Shown: positions 51,923-62,019, counted from the stretch's first letter. The stretch is DNA of 64,000 bases from Bradyrhizobium archetypum (GCF_013114835.1 NZ_JAAVLW010000005.1:558001-622000), one strand, 5' to 3'. The notes: a model not told the origin generated them from the letters alone. Numbers and translations are program-made.

Positions 51923-52138
51923 CTATTTCTTCGGCGGCGCGCTCTTGGATCTGGCGTCGCGCTCCTTGGTCAGGCGCTCCAGCTCTTCATTCTGCTGGCT
52001 GAGGCGGTCGGCGATGCGCGCTTCGTTCTGTTCGCCGGAGGCGGCCGCGGCCTGTTCGATCAACTGCCGGATATTGTCTTCCAGAATCCTGATCCGGTTG
52101 TTCAGCTCTGCCTCTGACATCGAACTTTCGTTGCTCAT
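51923..52138 (-). CDS. Short coiled-coil hypothetical protein
   Basis: The 71-residue protein is a predicted coiled coil: SEAELNNRIRILEDNIRQLIE and RIADRLSQQNEELERLTKERD have heptad-spaced Leu/Ile, and the C-terminus is basic and disordered (SKSAPPKK). No catalytic residues or membrane segment are visible. It is rather like SlyX-type short coiled coils but without that family's pattern. ATG 52138 is used (52120 is a possible alternative). Function unknown. Confidence 0.65.
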   Translation of the reverse strand: MSNESSMSEAELNNRIRILEDNIRQLIEQAAAASGEQNEARIADRLSQQNEELERLTKERDARSKSAPPKK

Positions 52139-52160
52139 AATGCAGCTCCGGACGATTTTG

Positions 52161-52247
52161 TAGGGTGGGCAAAGTGCAGCGTGCCCACCAGCCTCATCTC
52201 GCGCCAGTCATGGTGGGCAACGCGCAAGCGCGCTTTTGCCCACCCTA
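52161..52247. repeat. Inverted repeat, family C copy 2
   Basis: TAGGGTGGGCAAAGTGCAGC at one side is met by a TTTTGCCCACCCTA arm on the other, a diverged form of the 26-bp perfect repeat at 20258-20329. It lies between the SCP2-type thiolase gene and the coiled-coil gene. Confidence 0.75.
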
Positions 52248-52291
52248 CCCAATGCTGCCGATGCCCAATCGCCGTCGGCATGATGCAACGC

Positions 52292-53461
52292 CTACTTCGT
52301 AGGCTCCAGCACGGAGACGTAGTTCGCCACCGCCGCACCGCCCATGTTGAAGATGCCCGCGAGCTTGGCGTTCTTGAGCTGCATGCCCTCGGGCGCCTGG
52401 CCGACGAGCTGCATCGCGCTCATCACGTGCATGGAGATGCCGGTGGCGCCGATCGGGTGGCCCTTGGCCTTCAGGCCGCCGGACGGGTTGACCGGCAGCT
52501 TGCCGTCCTTCTGCGTCCAGCCCTCTTTGATGGCTCGGGCGCCCTGCCCACGCGGCGTCAGGCCCATCGCTTCATATTCGATCAATTCGGCGACCGTGAA
52601 GCAGTCGTGGGTCTCGACAAAGGAGAGATCGGAAAGCTGCACGCCGGCTTGCGCCAGCGCACGCCGCCAGGCGACGGTGCAGCCTTCGAACTGCAGGATG
52701 TCGCGCTTGGACATCGGGAGGAAATCCTGCGCATGCGCGGTGGCGCGGAAGTTCACCGCCTTGCCCATGGTCTTCGCGGTTTCCGAATCCGTCAGCACCA
52801 GGGCCGCCGCGCCGTCCGACACCAGCGAGCAATCGGTACGCTTCAGGGGACCTGCGACGAACGGGTTCTTCTCGCTCTCGGCGCGGCAGAATTCAAAGCC
52901 GTAATCCTTGCGCATCTGCGCGTAGGGATTGGCGACGCCGTTCTTGTGGTTCTTGGCCGCGATCATCGCCAGCGCGTCCGACTGGTCGCCGTATTTCTGG
53001 AAATAGCTTTGCGCGATTTTGCCGAACACGCCGGCAAAACCGCCGACGGTGTCACCGTCCTCGGGCAAATAGGACGCCTTCAGGAGGTAGCGCCCGATAT
53101 CGGCCGAGGGCGTCCGCGTCATCTGTTCGACGCCGACCACCAGCACGATCCTGGCCGCGCCTGAGGCGATCGCCCGGATACCCTGATGCACCGCCGCCGA
53201 ACCGGTGGCGCAGGCGTTCTCGACCCGAGTGGCCGGCTTGAAGCGCAGCTTGGGATCGGCCTGCAGCACCAGCGAGGCGGTAAAATCCTGCGGCGAGAAG
53301 CCGGCATTGAAATGCCCAAGCACGATCTCGTCGACATCTTCAGCGGATATACCGGCGTCGGCCAGCGCATCGGTCGCAACCTTGACTACGAGGCTCTCGA
53401 CAGTTTCCGCGTCGAATTTGCCGAATGGCGTGTGCGCCCATCCGACGATGCTGGCTGTCAT
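52292..53461 (-). CDS. SCP2-type acetyl-CoA acetyltransferase (thiolase)
   Basis: The 389-residue thiolase retains every catalytic element: nucleophile C84 in VENACATGS, a His in VETHDCFTVAE, and the base loop GGLKAKGHPIGATG. It catalyses thiolytic cleavage or condensation of beta-ketoacyl-CoA. It serves as a positive control for the neighbouring Cys-less protein at 48164, which has substitutions at each of these places. The first residues read MTASIVGWAHTPFGKF, so ATG 53461 is well supported. Confidence 0.92.
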   Translation of the reverse strand: MTASIVGWAHTPFGKFDAETVESLVVKVATDALADAGISAEDVDEIVLGHFNAGFSPQDFTASLVLQADPKLRFKPATRVENACATGSAAVHQGIRAIASGAARIVLVVGVEQMTRTPSADIGRYLLKASYLPEDGDTVGGFAGVFGKIAQSYFQKYGDQSDALAMIAAKNHKNGVANPYAQMRKDYGFEFCRAESEKNPFVAGPLKRTDCSLVSDGAAALVLTDSETAKTMGKAVNFRATAHAQDFLPMSKRDILQFEGCTVAWRRALAQAGVQLSDLSFVETHDCFTVAELIEYEAMGLTPRGQGARAIKEGWTQKDGKLPVNPSGGLKAKGHPIGATGISMHVMSAMQLVGQAPEGMQLKNAKLAGIFNMGGAAVANYVSVLEPTK

Positions 53462-53516
53462 GGCCGTTCTCCCTGTTCCGGTTCTGAAGCCTTTGTACCC
53501 TATCAGGAAAAAGACT

Positions 53517-54167
53517 TCACGCCGGTTTCAGCGATTTCATGGTCCGCGCGCACATGGCGGTTATGCCAGCCCAGTTGCCGGACCGGATGTCCGCTGCCGG
53601 ACATAGCCAGGAACCGCCTACCGCGACCACGTTCGGCTCGGCCAGCCAGGCCGCCGCATTGGCCTCGCCGATGCCGCCGGTCGGGCACACCTCAATATGG
53701 GGAAACGGTCCCGCCAGCGCCCGCAGTGCCTTGATACCGCCGGCCTGCTCGGCGGGGAAGAATTTGACGAGATCGAAGCCGGCCGCAAGCGCCTGCATCA
53801 GTTCGGAAGCCGTCGCGATCCCGGGCGCGAACGGCAGGTCGCTGGCGGCTGCCGCCTTCAGGAGTTCCGGCGTCGAGCCGGGGCTGATGCCAAACCTGGC
53901 CCCGATCGCCCTCGCCCGCGCCAGATCATCGCCATTGAGGATGGTGCCGATGCCGATCACGGCTTCCGGGACCTCCGCGATCATGGCCTTGGCGGCGTCC
54001 GCGGCGACCGGCGTCCGCAAGGTCACTTCCAGCACCCGCACACCGCCTGCGACCAGCGCCCGCGCCAGCGGCACCGCGTCCTCCAGCCGCTCGATAGTGA
54101 GCACGGGGATCACGGTCGCGGATTTGAAGATGCCGGCGAGTTGTTCCTGCCTTGTGGCTGCGGTCAT
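53517..54167 (-). CDS. eda: 2-keto-3-deoxy-6-phosphogluconate aldolase
   Basis: The 216-residue class I aldolase cleaves KDPG to pyruvate and glyceraldehyde-3-phosphate. The Schiff-base lysine is K135 in FDLVKFFPAE, and E47 (LEVTLRT) is the general base. GIGTILN and the phosphate loop CPTGGI are present. The ATG at 54167 overlaps the kinase stop by 4 bases, giving kinase-then-aldolase translational coupling, the order expected for an Entner-Doudoroff branch. Confidence 0.93.
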   Translation of the reverse strand: MTAATRQEQLAGIFKSATVIPVLTIERLEDAVPLARALVAGGVRVLEVTLRTPVAADAAKAMIAEVPEAVIGIGTILNGDDLARARAIGARFGISPGSTPELLKAAAASDLPFAPGIATASELMQALAAGFDLVKFFPAEQAGGIKALRALAGPFPHIEVCPTGGIGEANAAAWLAEPNVVAVGGSWLCPAADIRSGNWAGITAMCARTMKSLKPA

Positions 54168-55117
54168 GGCGATGCCTTGCGAGAATTGGCGTGGTTCGGG
54201 ATGAGGCCGGACGGCATCTCCGCGCGCGGTATGATCGCGCCGGGATGACATACCACAATGCCAGCCAGACGATGCCCCGCGCGGGCGGCCTCAATCGGAT
54301 CCGCGCCGACGAGACGCGCGGCCACATAGGCGGCTGCGAAACTGTCGCCGGCCGCCGTGGTGTCGACGACGGGCGCTTCCACGGGCTTGGCCTTGATCGG
54401 ATAAGGTACGCTTTCGAGGCGCACGATGCTCGCCGGCTCCGAAAGCTTCAATACCACCTCGGCGCCCGGAATCCGCGCCAGCAAGGCTTCGTTGGTCATA
54501 TCAGGATAGAGCGGCAGCAAATCCTCCGTGGAAGCCAGCACGATATCGGCTGTGGCAAAGGCCTCCTGAAAAACGGCACGCGCGACGTCGAGGTCGGGCC
54601 AGCCGCGGGCTCGGAAATTGGTATCAAACGCAAAGCGAGCGCCATTTTCGCGCGCGCGTTTCAGGGCCGCGAACAGCCGTGTTCTTCCTGCCGCGCCATA
54701 CAGCGAGAGCGTGATTGCCGAGAGATAGACCACATCATAGCCGGCGAGTGAATTGAGGATCTCCGCCGTCTGCGGCAAATCCATCAGGCTGCGCGCGGCC
54801 GCGCTGTCGCGCCAGTGGAAGAAGCGACGCTCGCCCTTCTCGTCGGTCTCGATCAGATAGAGGCCCGGCAGTTTGCCGGGTAGCCGTATCACCCATCCGG
54901 TTCCGACCCCTTCTGCGGCCCAGCCGGCGATCATTTCGTCACTGAGGGGATCGTCGCCAAGCGCGGTGATGTAATCGGTGCCGGCGCCAAGGCGCGCGAG
55001 ATAGACTGCCGTGTTGAGCGTGTCGCCGCCATAGCCGCGCGAAAACAGGCCGGCTTGAATGCCCTGGGCCTGCTTCAGTTCGACCATGCATTCGCCGATG
55101 CAGGCTACCTTGCTCAT
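54164..55117 (-). CDS. kdgK: 2-keto-3-deoxygluconate kinase (PfkB family)
   Basis: The 317-residue ribokinase-family enzyme phosphorylates 2-keto-3-deoxygluconate to KDPG. The first PfkB signature is GGDTLNTAVYLARLG (30-44). The second is DTTAAGDSFAAAY with the catalytic base D258 (AAGD, in place of the common GAGD). The upstream neighbour is a DenD-like gene 33 bases away and the downstream one is eda, which supports KDG rather than another sugar as the substrate. Confidence 0.88.
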   Translation of the reverse strand: MSKVACIGECMVELKQAQGIQAGLFSRGYGGDTLNTAVYLARLGAGTDYITALGDDPLSDEMIAGWAAEGVGTGWVIRLPGKLPGLYLIETDEKGERRFFHWRDSAAARSLMDLPQTAEILNSLAGYDVVYLSAITLSLYGAAGRTRLFAALKRARENGARFAFDTNFRARGWPDLDVARAVFQEAFATADIVLASTEDLLPLYPDMTNEALLARIPGAEVVLKLSEPASIVRLESVPYPIKAKPVEAPVVDTTAAGDSFAAAYVAARLVGADPIEAARAGHRLAGIVVCHPGAIIPRAEMPSGLIPNHANSRKASP

Positions 55118-55150
55118 GACCGCATCCGCGTGAACTGGCGCGAAATCAAC

Positions 55151-56134
55151 TCAGGCAGCGAACTTGCCGCCGAGTTCATCCTCGATGTGGATCCGGATGA
55201 TGTCGTCAAACGTCTTCTCGGCGGTGGTGAAGCCGAGCTTGAGCGCGCGATCCGTGGAAAAATCGCGCGGCCAGCCGGAGACGATGCCGATGATGGTCGG
55301 ATCGGGCACGCGCTTGATGCGCGCGGTGACGTTCTTGCCGGCGACGCGGTCAAGGGCCGCGATCTGCTCGCCCACGGTGACTGACAGACCGGGCATGCTG
55401 AGATTGCGCCGCGGCCCCATCGCGTTGAGGTCCATGGTGCCGGCGTGGACCAGAAAGCCGACCGCTGATTTCGGCGAGGCGTGCCAGTGGCGGACGTCCT
55501 CGGAGACCGGCAGCACCGCCTCCTCGCCAGCCAGCGGCTCGCGAATGATGTTGGAAAAGAAACCGGACGCCGCCTTGTTCGGTTTGCCGGGCCGCACGCA
55601 GATCGTCGGCAGGCGGATCGAGATGCCGTCGAGCAGGCCTTTGCGCGTATAATCGTTGATCAGGAGTTCGCAGATCGATTTCTGAGTGCCGTAGCTCGTC
55701 AGCGGCGTATGGAAGAATTCGTCGCCGATCTTCTCCGGGAATGGCGCGCCGAACACCGCGATCGAGGACGTGAACACCAGCCGCGGCCTGTAGCCGTCGC
55801 CCACATGGCGGATGGCGTCGATCAGATATCGCGTTCCGTCGAGATTGATCCGGTAGCCCTTGTCGAATTCGGCTTCGGCCTCGCCGGAGACGATCGCGGC
55901 GAGATGGAAGATCACCTCCGGCCGATGGGCGATCAATGGCTCCGCCGCGCCGGGATCGGCGAAATCGGAAGCTACGACTTGTATCGGGATCGACGCGCTG
56001 GGCTTGGCTGGCGCCACCACGTCCTGCAGCGTCATGCGGGTGATTTCGTGCTTGCCTAGCCGGCCATCACGCAACAGCCGCTCGGTCAGCTTGCGGCCCA
56101 CCATGCCGGCGGCGCCGAGAATCAGAATGTGCAA
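55151..56134 (-). CDS. DenD-like NAD-dependent epimerase/dehydratase-fold dehydrogenase
   Basis: The 327-residue extended-SDR protein has a Rossmann loop LILGAAGMVGRKL, catalytic Ser (TSSIAVFG) and Tyr-Lys in YGTQKSICE, and INLDGTRYLIDAI. It resembles D-erythronate dehydrogenase (DenD), and may oxidise an aldonate or aldose. The start codon is TTG at 56134: its AAGGAG site is 7 bases upstream and no closer ATG exists. It is the first gene of the catabolic block downstream of the transporter. Confidence 0.82.
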   Translation of the reverse strand: MHILILGAAGMVGRKLTERLLRDGRLGKHEITRMTLQDVVAPAKPSASIPIQVVASDFADPGAAEPLIAHRPEVIFHLAAIVSGEAEAEFDKGYRINLDGTRYLIDAIRHVGDGYRPRLVFTSSIAVFGAPFPEKIGDEFFHTPLTSYGTQKSICELLINDYTRKGLLDGISIRLPTICVRPGKPNKAASGFFSNIIREPLAGEEAVLPVSEDVRHWHASPKSAVGFLVHAGTMDLNAMGPRRNLSMPGLSVTVGEQIAALDRVAGKNVTARIKRVPDPTIIGIVSGWPRDFSTDRALKLGFTTAEKTFDDIIRIHIEDELGGKFAA

Positions 56135-56159
56135 GACCCGTCTCCTTTTTTTACTCTTC

Positions 56160-56212
56160 TATAGCGTTTTCAAGCGAAGTGAGAACCGGTTCGCGTGAAG
56201 AAAACGCGTCAA
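56160..56212. repeat. Bradyrhizobium-type TATAGCGTTTTC repeat
   Basis: TATAGCGTTTTCAAGCGAAG, GAACCGGTTC and GAAAACGCGTCA form complementary arms. I recognise this sequence as a common interspersed element of Bradyrhizobium/Rhodopseudomonas genomes. It lies between the denD-like gene and the permease gene. Confidence 0.65.
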
Positions 56213-56243
56213 GAGATGATGTCAGACCCGGGCCTTAATGCGC

Positions 56244-57170
56244 TCACTCTTTCACGGCTCCCGTCATGGCCGACACATAATGCTCGACGAAGAAGGCGTA
56301 AAGGATGACCAGCGGCAGGGATCCCGCCAGCGCGCCCGCCATCAGCGAGCCCCATCGGTAGACGTCGCCATCGACGAACTCGTTGACGATCGCGACCGGC
56401 ACGGTCTTGTTCACGGTCGATTGCAGGAAGGTGAGCGCGTAGATGAATTCGTTCCAGCACAGCGTGAAGCAGAAGATGAACGCCGAGATCAGGCCGGGGA
56501 CAGCCAGCGGCAGCACGATCTTGATCAGGATCTGCCAGCGGCTGGCGCCATCGATCAGCGCGCACTCTTCCAGCTCGAACGGGATGGTCTTGAAATAGCC
56601 CATCAGCAGCCAGGTCGAGAACGGAATGAGGATCGTCGGATAGGTCAGGATCAGCGCCAGCGGCGAGTCGAACAGGCCGTACTGGAACACGACGGTGGCG
56701 AGCGGAATGAACAGGATCGACGGCGGCACCAGGTAGGCAAGAAAGATCAAGCCACCGACGAGGTTAGCGCCCTTGTAGCGCAGCCGGACGATGGCATAGG
56801 CGGCGAGCACGGATGCTACGATCGACAGGAAGGTAGCGCAGACCGCCACATACATCGTGTTCCAGAGCCACATCGGATAGTGGCTTTCGAACAGCAGCTT
56901 GTAGAAGTGCTTGAAGGTCGGATTCCAGGTCCAGAACGGGCTGTAGGTCTCCATATCCAGGAGCTGCGCATCCGGCTTCACGGCGGTGAGCGCCATCCAG
57001 TAGAACGGGAACAGCAGCACGAATACGATGATCGACAGCGGGAGATAAAGCGTCACCAGCCGGCGCGGCACGGACTGCAGATAGCTCATGCCCTCGGAAT
57101 GGTCCGCGGTCGGCGCGGATGACGTCAACACACCCTTGAGATTGACGTGCGTGGTCGGGAGATCAGTCAT
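56244..57170 (-). CDS. Sugar ABC transporter permease, MalG type
   Basis: The 308-residue inner-membrane protein has about six helices, the first near YLPLSIIVFVLLFPFYWMAL. The EAA loop (ECALIDGASRWQILIKIVLPLAVPGL) binds the ATPase. It is the second of two MalF/MalG-type permeases. Its start ATG (57170) has GGGAGAAAACA upstream, and the first codons duplicate sequence from the end of the MalF gene. Confidence 0.9.
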   Translation of the reverse strand: MTDLPTTHVNLKGVLTSSAPTADHSEGMSYLQSVPRRLVTLYLPLSIIVFVLLFPFYWMALTAVKPDAQLLDMETYSPFWTWNPTFKHFYKLLFESHYPMWLWNTMYVAVCATFLSIVASVLAAYAIVRLRYKGANLVGGLIFLAYLVPPSILFIPLATVVFQYGLFDSPLALILTYPTILIPFSTWLLMGYFKTIPFELEECALIDGASRWQILIKIVLPLAVPGLISAFIFCFTLCWNEFIYALTFLQSTVNKTVPVAIVNEFVDGDVYRWGSLMAGALAGSLPLVILYAFFVEHYVSAMTGAVKE

Positions 57171-57293
57171 TGTTTTCTCCCTGCTGCCAATTGCGGCGCT
57201 GCGCGCGCGGGGCCTGCCCCGTTCGCGCCAAATAGGATACAGCGGCGCGGAGATCAGTCATTGTTCTCTCCCTGCTGCCACTTGCGGCGCTGC
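57159..57293. repeat. 44-bp direct repeat spanning the MalF/MalG junction
   Basis: 57159-57202 and 57250-57293 match at 42 of 44 positions, both starting GAGATCAGTCATTG and ending TTGCGGCGCTGC. Read on the minus strand, both encode the last 13 codons of MalF (QRR[K/N]WQQGENND and stop). The 47-base spacer holds a GGGGCAGGCCCC hairpin. Confidence 0.85.
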
Positions 57294-58213
57294 AGACCGA
57301 ACCAGGAGACCATGATGGCCGCGAGCAGGAATGGGATCATGGCGCTGGCGATGGCGGCGCCCTCGCCCAATTGCCCGGCGATGATTGCGCGCTGGTAGGA
57401 CAAGGTTGCCATCAGGTGCGTGGCGTTCACCGGGCCGCCGCGGGTCATCGCCCAGATCAGCTGGAAGTCGGTGAAGGTGAACAGCACCGAGAAAGTCATC
57501 ACGACCGCGATGATCGGCGTAAGCAAGGGATAGGTGATGTGGCGGAACATCTGCCAGCGCGATGCGCCGTCGAGCGTCGCCGCCTCGTAAAGCGACGGCG
57601 ACACCGTCTGCAGGCCCGCGAGCAGCGTGATCGCAACGAACGGCACGCCGCGCCAGATATTGGCAAAGATCACGCAGATCCGCGCCCAAGTCGGGTCACC
57701 GAGGAAATTGATGTTCTGGTTGATGATGCCGAGATGCTTCAGCGACCAGGAGATGATCGAGAACTGGGAATCGAAGATCCACCAGAATGCCAGCGCCGAC
57801 AGCACGGTCGGCACGATGAAGGGAATCAGCACGGCGGCGCGCAGCATCGCCTTGAACGGCATGTTCTCGTTGAGCAACAGCGCCAGATAAAGGCCGATGC
57901 CGAATTTGATCGCGCTGGCGACGAACGTGTAGAGCAGCGTGTTGAACACCGAGAGCCAGAAGATGGCGTCGTCCCACAGCCACTCGTAGTTCTCGTAGCC
58001 GATGAACTGCCCGACGCGGCCGATCTTGGTGTCGGTGAAGGACAGCCAGATGCCGAGCCCCAGCGGATAGGCAAGGAACAGGATCAGGAACGCCATCGCC
58101 GGCACCATGAACCAGAAGCCGAGCCAGTTCCTGTTGTGCTTGAGCTGGTCCCACGACGTCGCTTCGCGGATCTGCGATTTGGCTTTTGCCGGCGTGATTG
58201 CGATGTCAGCCAT
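57254..58213 (-). CDS. Sugar ABC transporter permease, MalF type
   Basis: The 319-residue inner-membrane protein has a cytoplasmic N-terminus and helices from FWFMVPAMAFLILFLAYPLGLGIWL onward. The EAA loop is YEAATLDGASRWQMFRHITYPLLTPII. It pairs with the MalG-type protein to form the channel of a carbohydrate importer. It is 104 bases downstream of the binding-protein gene, with a hairpin between. Confidence 0.9.
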   Translation of the reverse strand: MADIAITPAKAKSQIREATSWDQLKHNRNWLGFWFMVPAMAFLILFLAYPLGLGIWLSFTDTKIGRVGQFIGYENYEWLWDDAIFWLSVFNTLLYTFVASAIKFGIGLYLALLLNENMPFKAMLRAAVLIPFIVPTVLSALAFWWIFDSQFSIISWSLKHLGIINQNINFLGDPTWARICVIFANIWRGVPFVAITLLAGLQTVSPSLYEAATLDGASRWQMFRHITYPLLTPIIAVVMTFSVLFTFTDFQLIWAMTRGGPVNATHLMATLSYQRAIIAGQLGEGAAIASAMIPFLLAAIMVSWFGLQRRKWQQGENND

Positions 58214-58282
58214 GAGCCAGTTTCCTTGGGCCAGCCAATCCTGGCGATCTTCTGGGCAGTGTACCCGTTAGCCTAAGTCAAA

Positions 58283-58307
58283 CGGGCGGCAGACGAGCCG
58301 CCGCCCG
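58283..58307 (-). terminator. Hairpin between binding protein and permease genes
   Basis: CGGGCGGC (58283-58290) is complementary to GCCGCCCG (58300-58307) with a 9-base loop; GTTTGAC follows in the direction of transcription. Such hairpins stabilise or partly end messages so that the binding protein is made in excess of the permeases. Confidence 0.55.
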
Positions 58308-58317
58308 CTCTCAACTC

Positions 58318-59637
58318 TTAGCGATAGATGCGCTTCAGCTGCCGCTCGGCTTCCGCCATGGCCGTCTTGGCATCCTTGGCGCCGGTGCAGTAGTTGGCGA
58401 ACATGTCGACGACGATGAAGTCGGCGATCGCGGTCGCGGCCTTCTCGCCGACCTTGCCGATGCCGGAAGCCGGCAACGCGCGTTTGGAGGCCTGGGCGAA
58501 CACCGCGTTCTTGGGATCGGCAGTCCACACCGGCGCTGCATCATAGGAATTGAGCGTGTGGGTCAGGTAGCCCCGCGCGCCGCTCAGCCATTTATCGTAG
58601 TTTTCTTTCTCCAGCATGAAGGCGATAAAGGCCTTTGCAGCGTTCGGATATTTCGTGAAGTTGAAGGCCAGGATCGGCACGGCAAGCTGCAACTCCGTCG
58701 GCTTGCCGATCGGGCCCACCGGCCACAGACCGTGATAGGTATCCTCGGCCAGTTCCTTTTTGCTGGCATCATCCTTCGCCGCCACGTAGATCGAGATGCC
58801 GTTGGCGGTGCAGTACAGTTCGCCCGCGAGGAACGCCTTGTTGTTGGAAGAGTCGTTCCACGACGCCGTGCCAGAGACGAAGGTGTCGGAGAGCGCCTTG
58901 CAGTACTCGAGCGCCTTCATCGTTTCCGGCGAGTTGATGATGACCTTGTCGTCCTTGTCGACGGTCCAGGCGTTGTGGCCCCACAGGACCCAGTGCAGCC
59001 AAGCATTGGCGTCGCCTGAGGCGTGACCGAGCGCAAAACCGGCCGGCGTGTTGTTCGCCTTCAGCGCCTTGCACATTTCGAGGAAGCTCGGGAAGTCCTT
59101 GGGGAATTCCTTGAAGCCGGCCTTGTCGGTCGCGGACTTGCGGTAGGTCATGTAGCCGCCGACTGTGGCGACGGGAATGCCGAGCCAGTCATTGCCGAGC
59201 ATGCAGGTCTTCTGCGCCGCATCGGTCCAGCCGCCGTATTTCTTGCCGAGGTAATCGGCAACGTCGTTCATCTTGAGGACCTTGGTGGGGAAGAGCTGCG
59301 GCAGCGTGTGCAGGCCCCAGGCGAGGTCGAGACCCGAGCCGGTATTGGCGGCAACTGAGGCTTTCGGCTGCACGTCCTCGAACGACTCCGAGAACACGTT
59401 CATCTCGGTGCCGGTCGCGGTCTTGAATGCAGCGACCATGGCGTTGAAGGCGTCGTCTTCCGCCGGCACGAAGCGCTTCCAACGCATAACCGTGAGCTTG
59501 GCGCCCTGCTCCGCCTTCCACGGCGAGGCTTGCGCCCAGGCCTTGGCGAAATCGAGCAGTGCAGGTCCGGTCAGCGCGCCAGCCGCCGCCAGCGCGGTGC
59601 CGCCCTGGAGCAGAGAGCGGCGGGTAAAGTCTTGCAT
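58318..59637 (-). CDS. Extracellular sugar-binding protein (Tat-exported)
   Basis: The 439-residue substrate-binding protein starts MQDFTRRSLLQGGTALAAAG, a twin-arginine (Tat) signal with TRRSLLQ, and cleavage is likely after AWAQA near 36. The mature part belongs to the cluster B/MalE-like class, with ALGHASGDANAWLHWVLWG and WNDSSNNKAFLAGELYCTANG as probable ligand contacts. It feeds the MalF/MalG pair. It is the second gene of the transport operon. Confidence 0.88.
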   Translation of the reverse strand: MQDFTRRSLLQGGTALAAAGALTGPALLDFAKAWAQASPWKAEQGAKLTVMRWKRFVPAEDDAFNAMVAAFKTATGTEMNVFSESFEDVQPKASVAANTGSGLDLAWGLHTLPQLFPTKVLKMNDVADYLGKKYGGWTDAAQKTCMLGNDWLGIPVATVGGYMTYRKSATDKAGFKEFPKDFPSFLEMCKALKANNTPAGFALGHASGDANAWLHWVLWGHNAWTVDKDDKVIINSPETMKALEYCKALSDTFVSGTASWNDSSNNKAFLAGELYCTANGISIYVAAKDDASKKELAEDTYHGLWPVGPIGKPTELQLAVPILAFNFTKYPNAAKAFIAFMLEKENYDKWLSGARGYLTHTLNSYDAAPVWTADPKNAVFAQASKRALPASGIGKVGEKAATAIADFIVVDMFANYCTGAKDAKTAMAEAERQLKRIYR

Positions 59638-59660
59638 GGTCCATCCTCCCTTTGAGTATT

Positions 59661-59693
59661 TTTTGGTTATTGCTCAGCCACTTTGGTTATTGC

Positions 59694-59700
<7 letters not shown>
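59661..59700. repeat. 20-bp tandem duplication at the ATPase 3' end
   Basis: TTTTGGTTATTGCTCAGCCA (59661-59680) is repeated at 59681-59700 with one mismatch. The second copy includes most of the stop region of the ATPase gene. It extends the gap to the binding-protein gene. Confidence 0.85.
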
Positions 59701-60761
<1,061 letters not shown>

Positions 60762-60898
60762 GAATTCACTCCCCTCATTTGCTCTTGTTTGGCGCCAGAA
60801 GCGGGTGGTGACGCCCTGCTGTCTTTTTCGACTCTAATGCCGGAAGCCGAATTCAACGGTCATTATCATCCGCAGTTTGGCGGCTTTTAGCAATCCGA

Positions 60899-60912
60899 TG
60901 GTAGCGCTGTCA
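60899..60912. promoter_or_regulatory. Candidate LacI-type operator 1
   Basis: TGGTAGCGCTGTCA is a dyad centred on AGCGCT, in the divergent region between the ATPase and LacI genes, 42 bases upstream of the LacI start. The shared 11-mer ATGGTAGCGCT (60898-60908) occurs again at 62020. Confidence 0.6.
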
Positions 60913-60954
60913 ATAATTGTTCAATCGTCTAATTTGTTGTGGTATGAGCGCAAG

Positions 60955-61986
60955 ATGGGACGAAAACAGACAAAGTCTGGCAAAATCCGCCTCACCGAGG
61001 TCGCCAAGCTCGCTGGCGTCAGCCCAATCACGGCATCGCGTTTTTTCAGGAACCCTGAAGCATTGTCGTTGAGCAAGCGGGAACGCGTTGACAGCGCCGT
61101 GAAGGAACTCGGTTATGTTCCCAATCTTGCCGCGCGGGCGCTGGCCTCGCATCGCACCGAAGTCATCGGCGTCGTCATTCCATCCCTTACCAACAATGTG
61201 TTCGCCGACGTGTTGCGCGGCATCTACGATTCTTCCGAAGGCAGCCGCTACAGCATCCAGCTTGCCAATACGCGATACAGCATCCTGCAGGAGGAAAAGC
61301 TGTTGCGCCTGTTTCGGGCGCAGAAGCCTGCGGGATTGATCGTCACCGGCATCAACCAGACCGCGGAATCGCGCAAGGTCCTGGAGACCATGAATTGTCC
61401 GGTCACGCAGATCATGGAGATCGGCGACAGCCCGGTGGACATGATGGTCGGATTCTCGCACTACGATGCGGCGTTTGCAGCGATCTCGCACATTCTGGAG
61501 CAAGGACGCCGCCGAATAGGATTTCTCGGCGCGCGGATGGATCCCCGCGTACAGCGGCGGTTCGAAGGGTATCGTGATGCCATGAAAACGGCGTCCCTGT
61601 TCGATCCCAACCTCGTCGTCACCACGTCCGTGCCGACCACGGTGACGCTCGGCGGGACGCTGTTCGCCGATCTGCTGGCGCGAACGGCCGAGATCGACGC
61701 AGTATTCTGCGTCAACGACGATCTGGCGCTGGGGGTGCTGTTCGAATGTCAGCGCCGCCAGATTGCGGTACCCCGTGACCTTGCAATCGTCGGCTTCAAC
61801 GACCTGGAGTTCATGGCGTCCGCCGTCCCCTCCCTCACGAGCGTACGGACCAATCGCTATGAAATGGGCCGGCATGCCGTCACCATGGTGATCGACGCAA
61901 TCGAAGGCCGGCGCCCGCAAGAGCCGGTGCTCGACCTCGGTTTTCAATTGATGGTGCGCGAAAGCTCGATGCCGCAAAATTCGTGA
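60955..61986 (+). CDS. LacI-family regulator
   Basis: The 343-residue repressor begins MGRKQTKSGKIRLTEVAKLAGVSPITASRFFRNPEALSLSKRERV, a LacI-type HTH with the hinge LGYVPNLAARALAS. The periplasmic-binding-protein-like domain resembles GntR/gluconate-type LacI proteins (TEVIGVVIPSLTNNVFADVL). ATG 60955 starts just before the HTH. It is divergent from the importer genes and upstream of the dehydratase, with a shared dyad before each transcription unit, so it likely responds to the imported sugar or a catabolite. Confidence 0.9.
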   Translation: MGRKQTKSGKIRLTEVAKLAGVSPITASRFFRNPEALSLSKRERVDSAVKELGYVPNLAARALASHRTEVIGVVIPSLTNNVFADVLRGIYDSSEGSRYSIQLANTRYSILQEEKLLRLFRAQKPAGLIVTGINQTAESRKVLETMNCPVTQIMEIGDSPVDMMVGFSHYDAAFAAISHILEQGRRRIGFLGARMDPRVQRRFEGYRDAMKTASLFDPNLVVTTSVPTTVTLGGTLFADLLARTAEIDAVFCVNDDLALGVLFECQRRQIAVPRDLAIVGFNDLEFMASAVPSLTSVRTNRYEMGRHAVTMVIDAIEGRRPQEPVLDLGFQLMVRESSMPQNS

Positions 61987-62019
61987 CGGTTTCAGCGCGG
62001 TTCGCAGAGGACGATGAAA

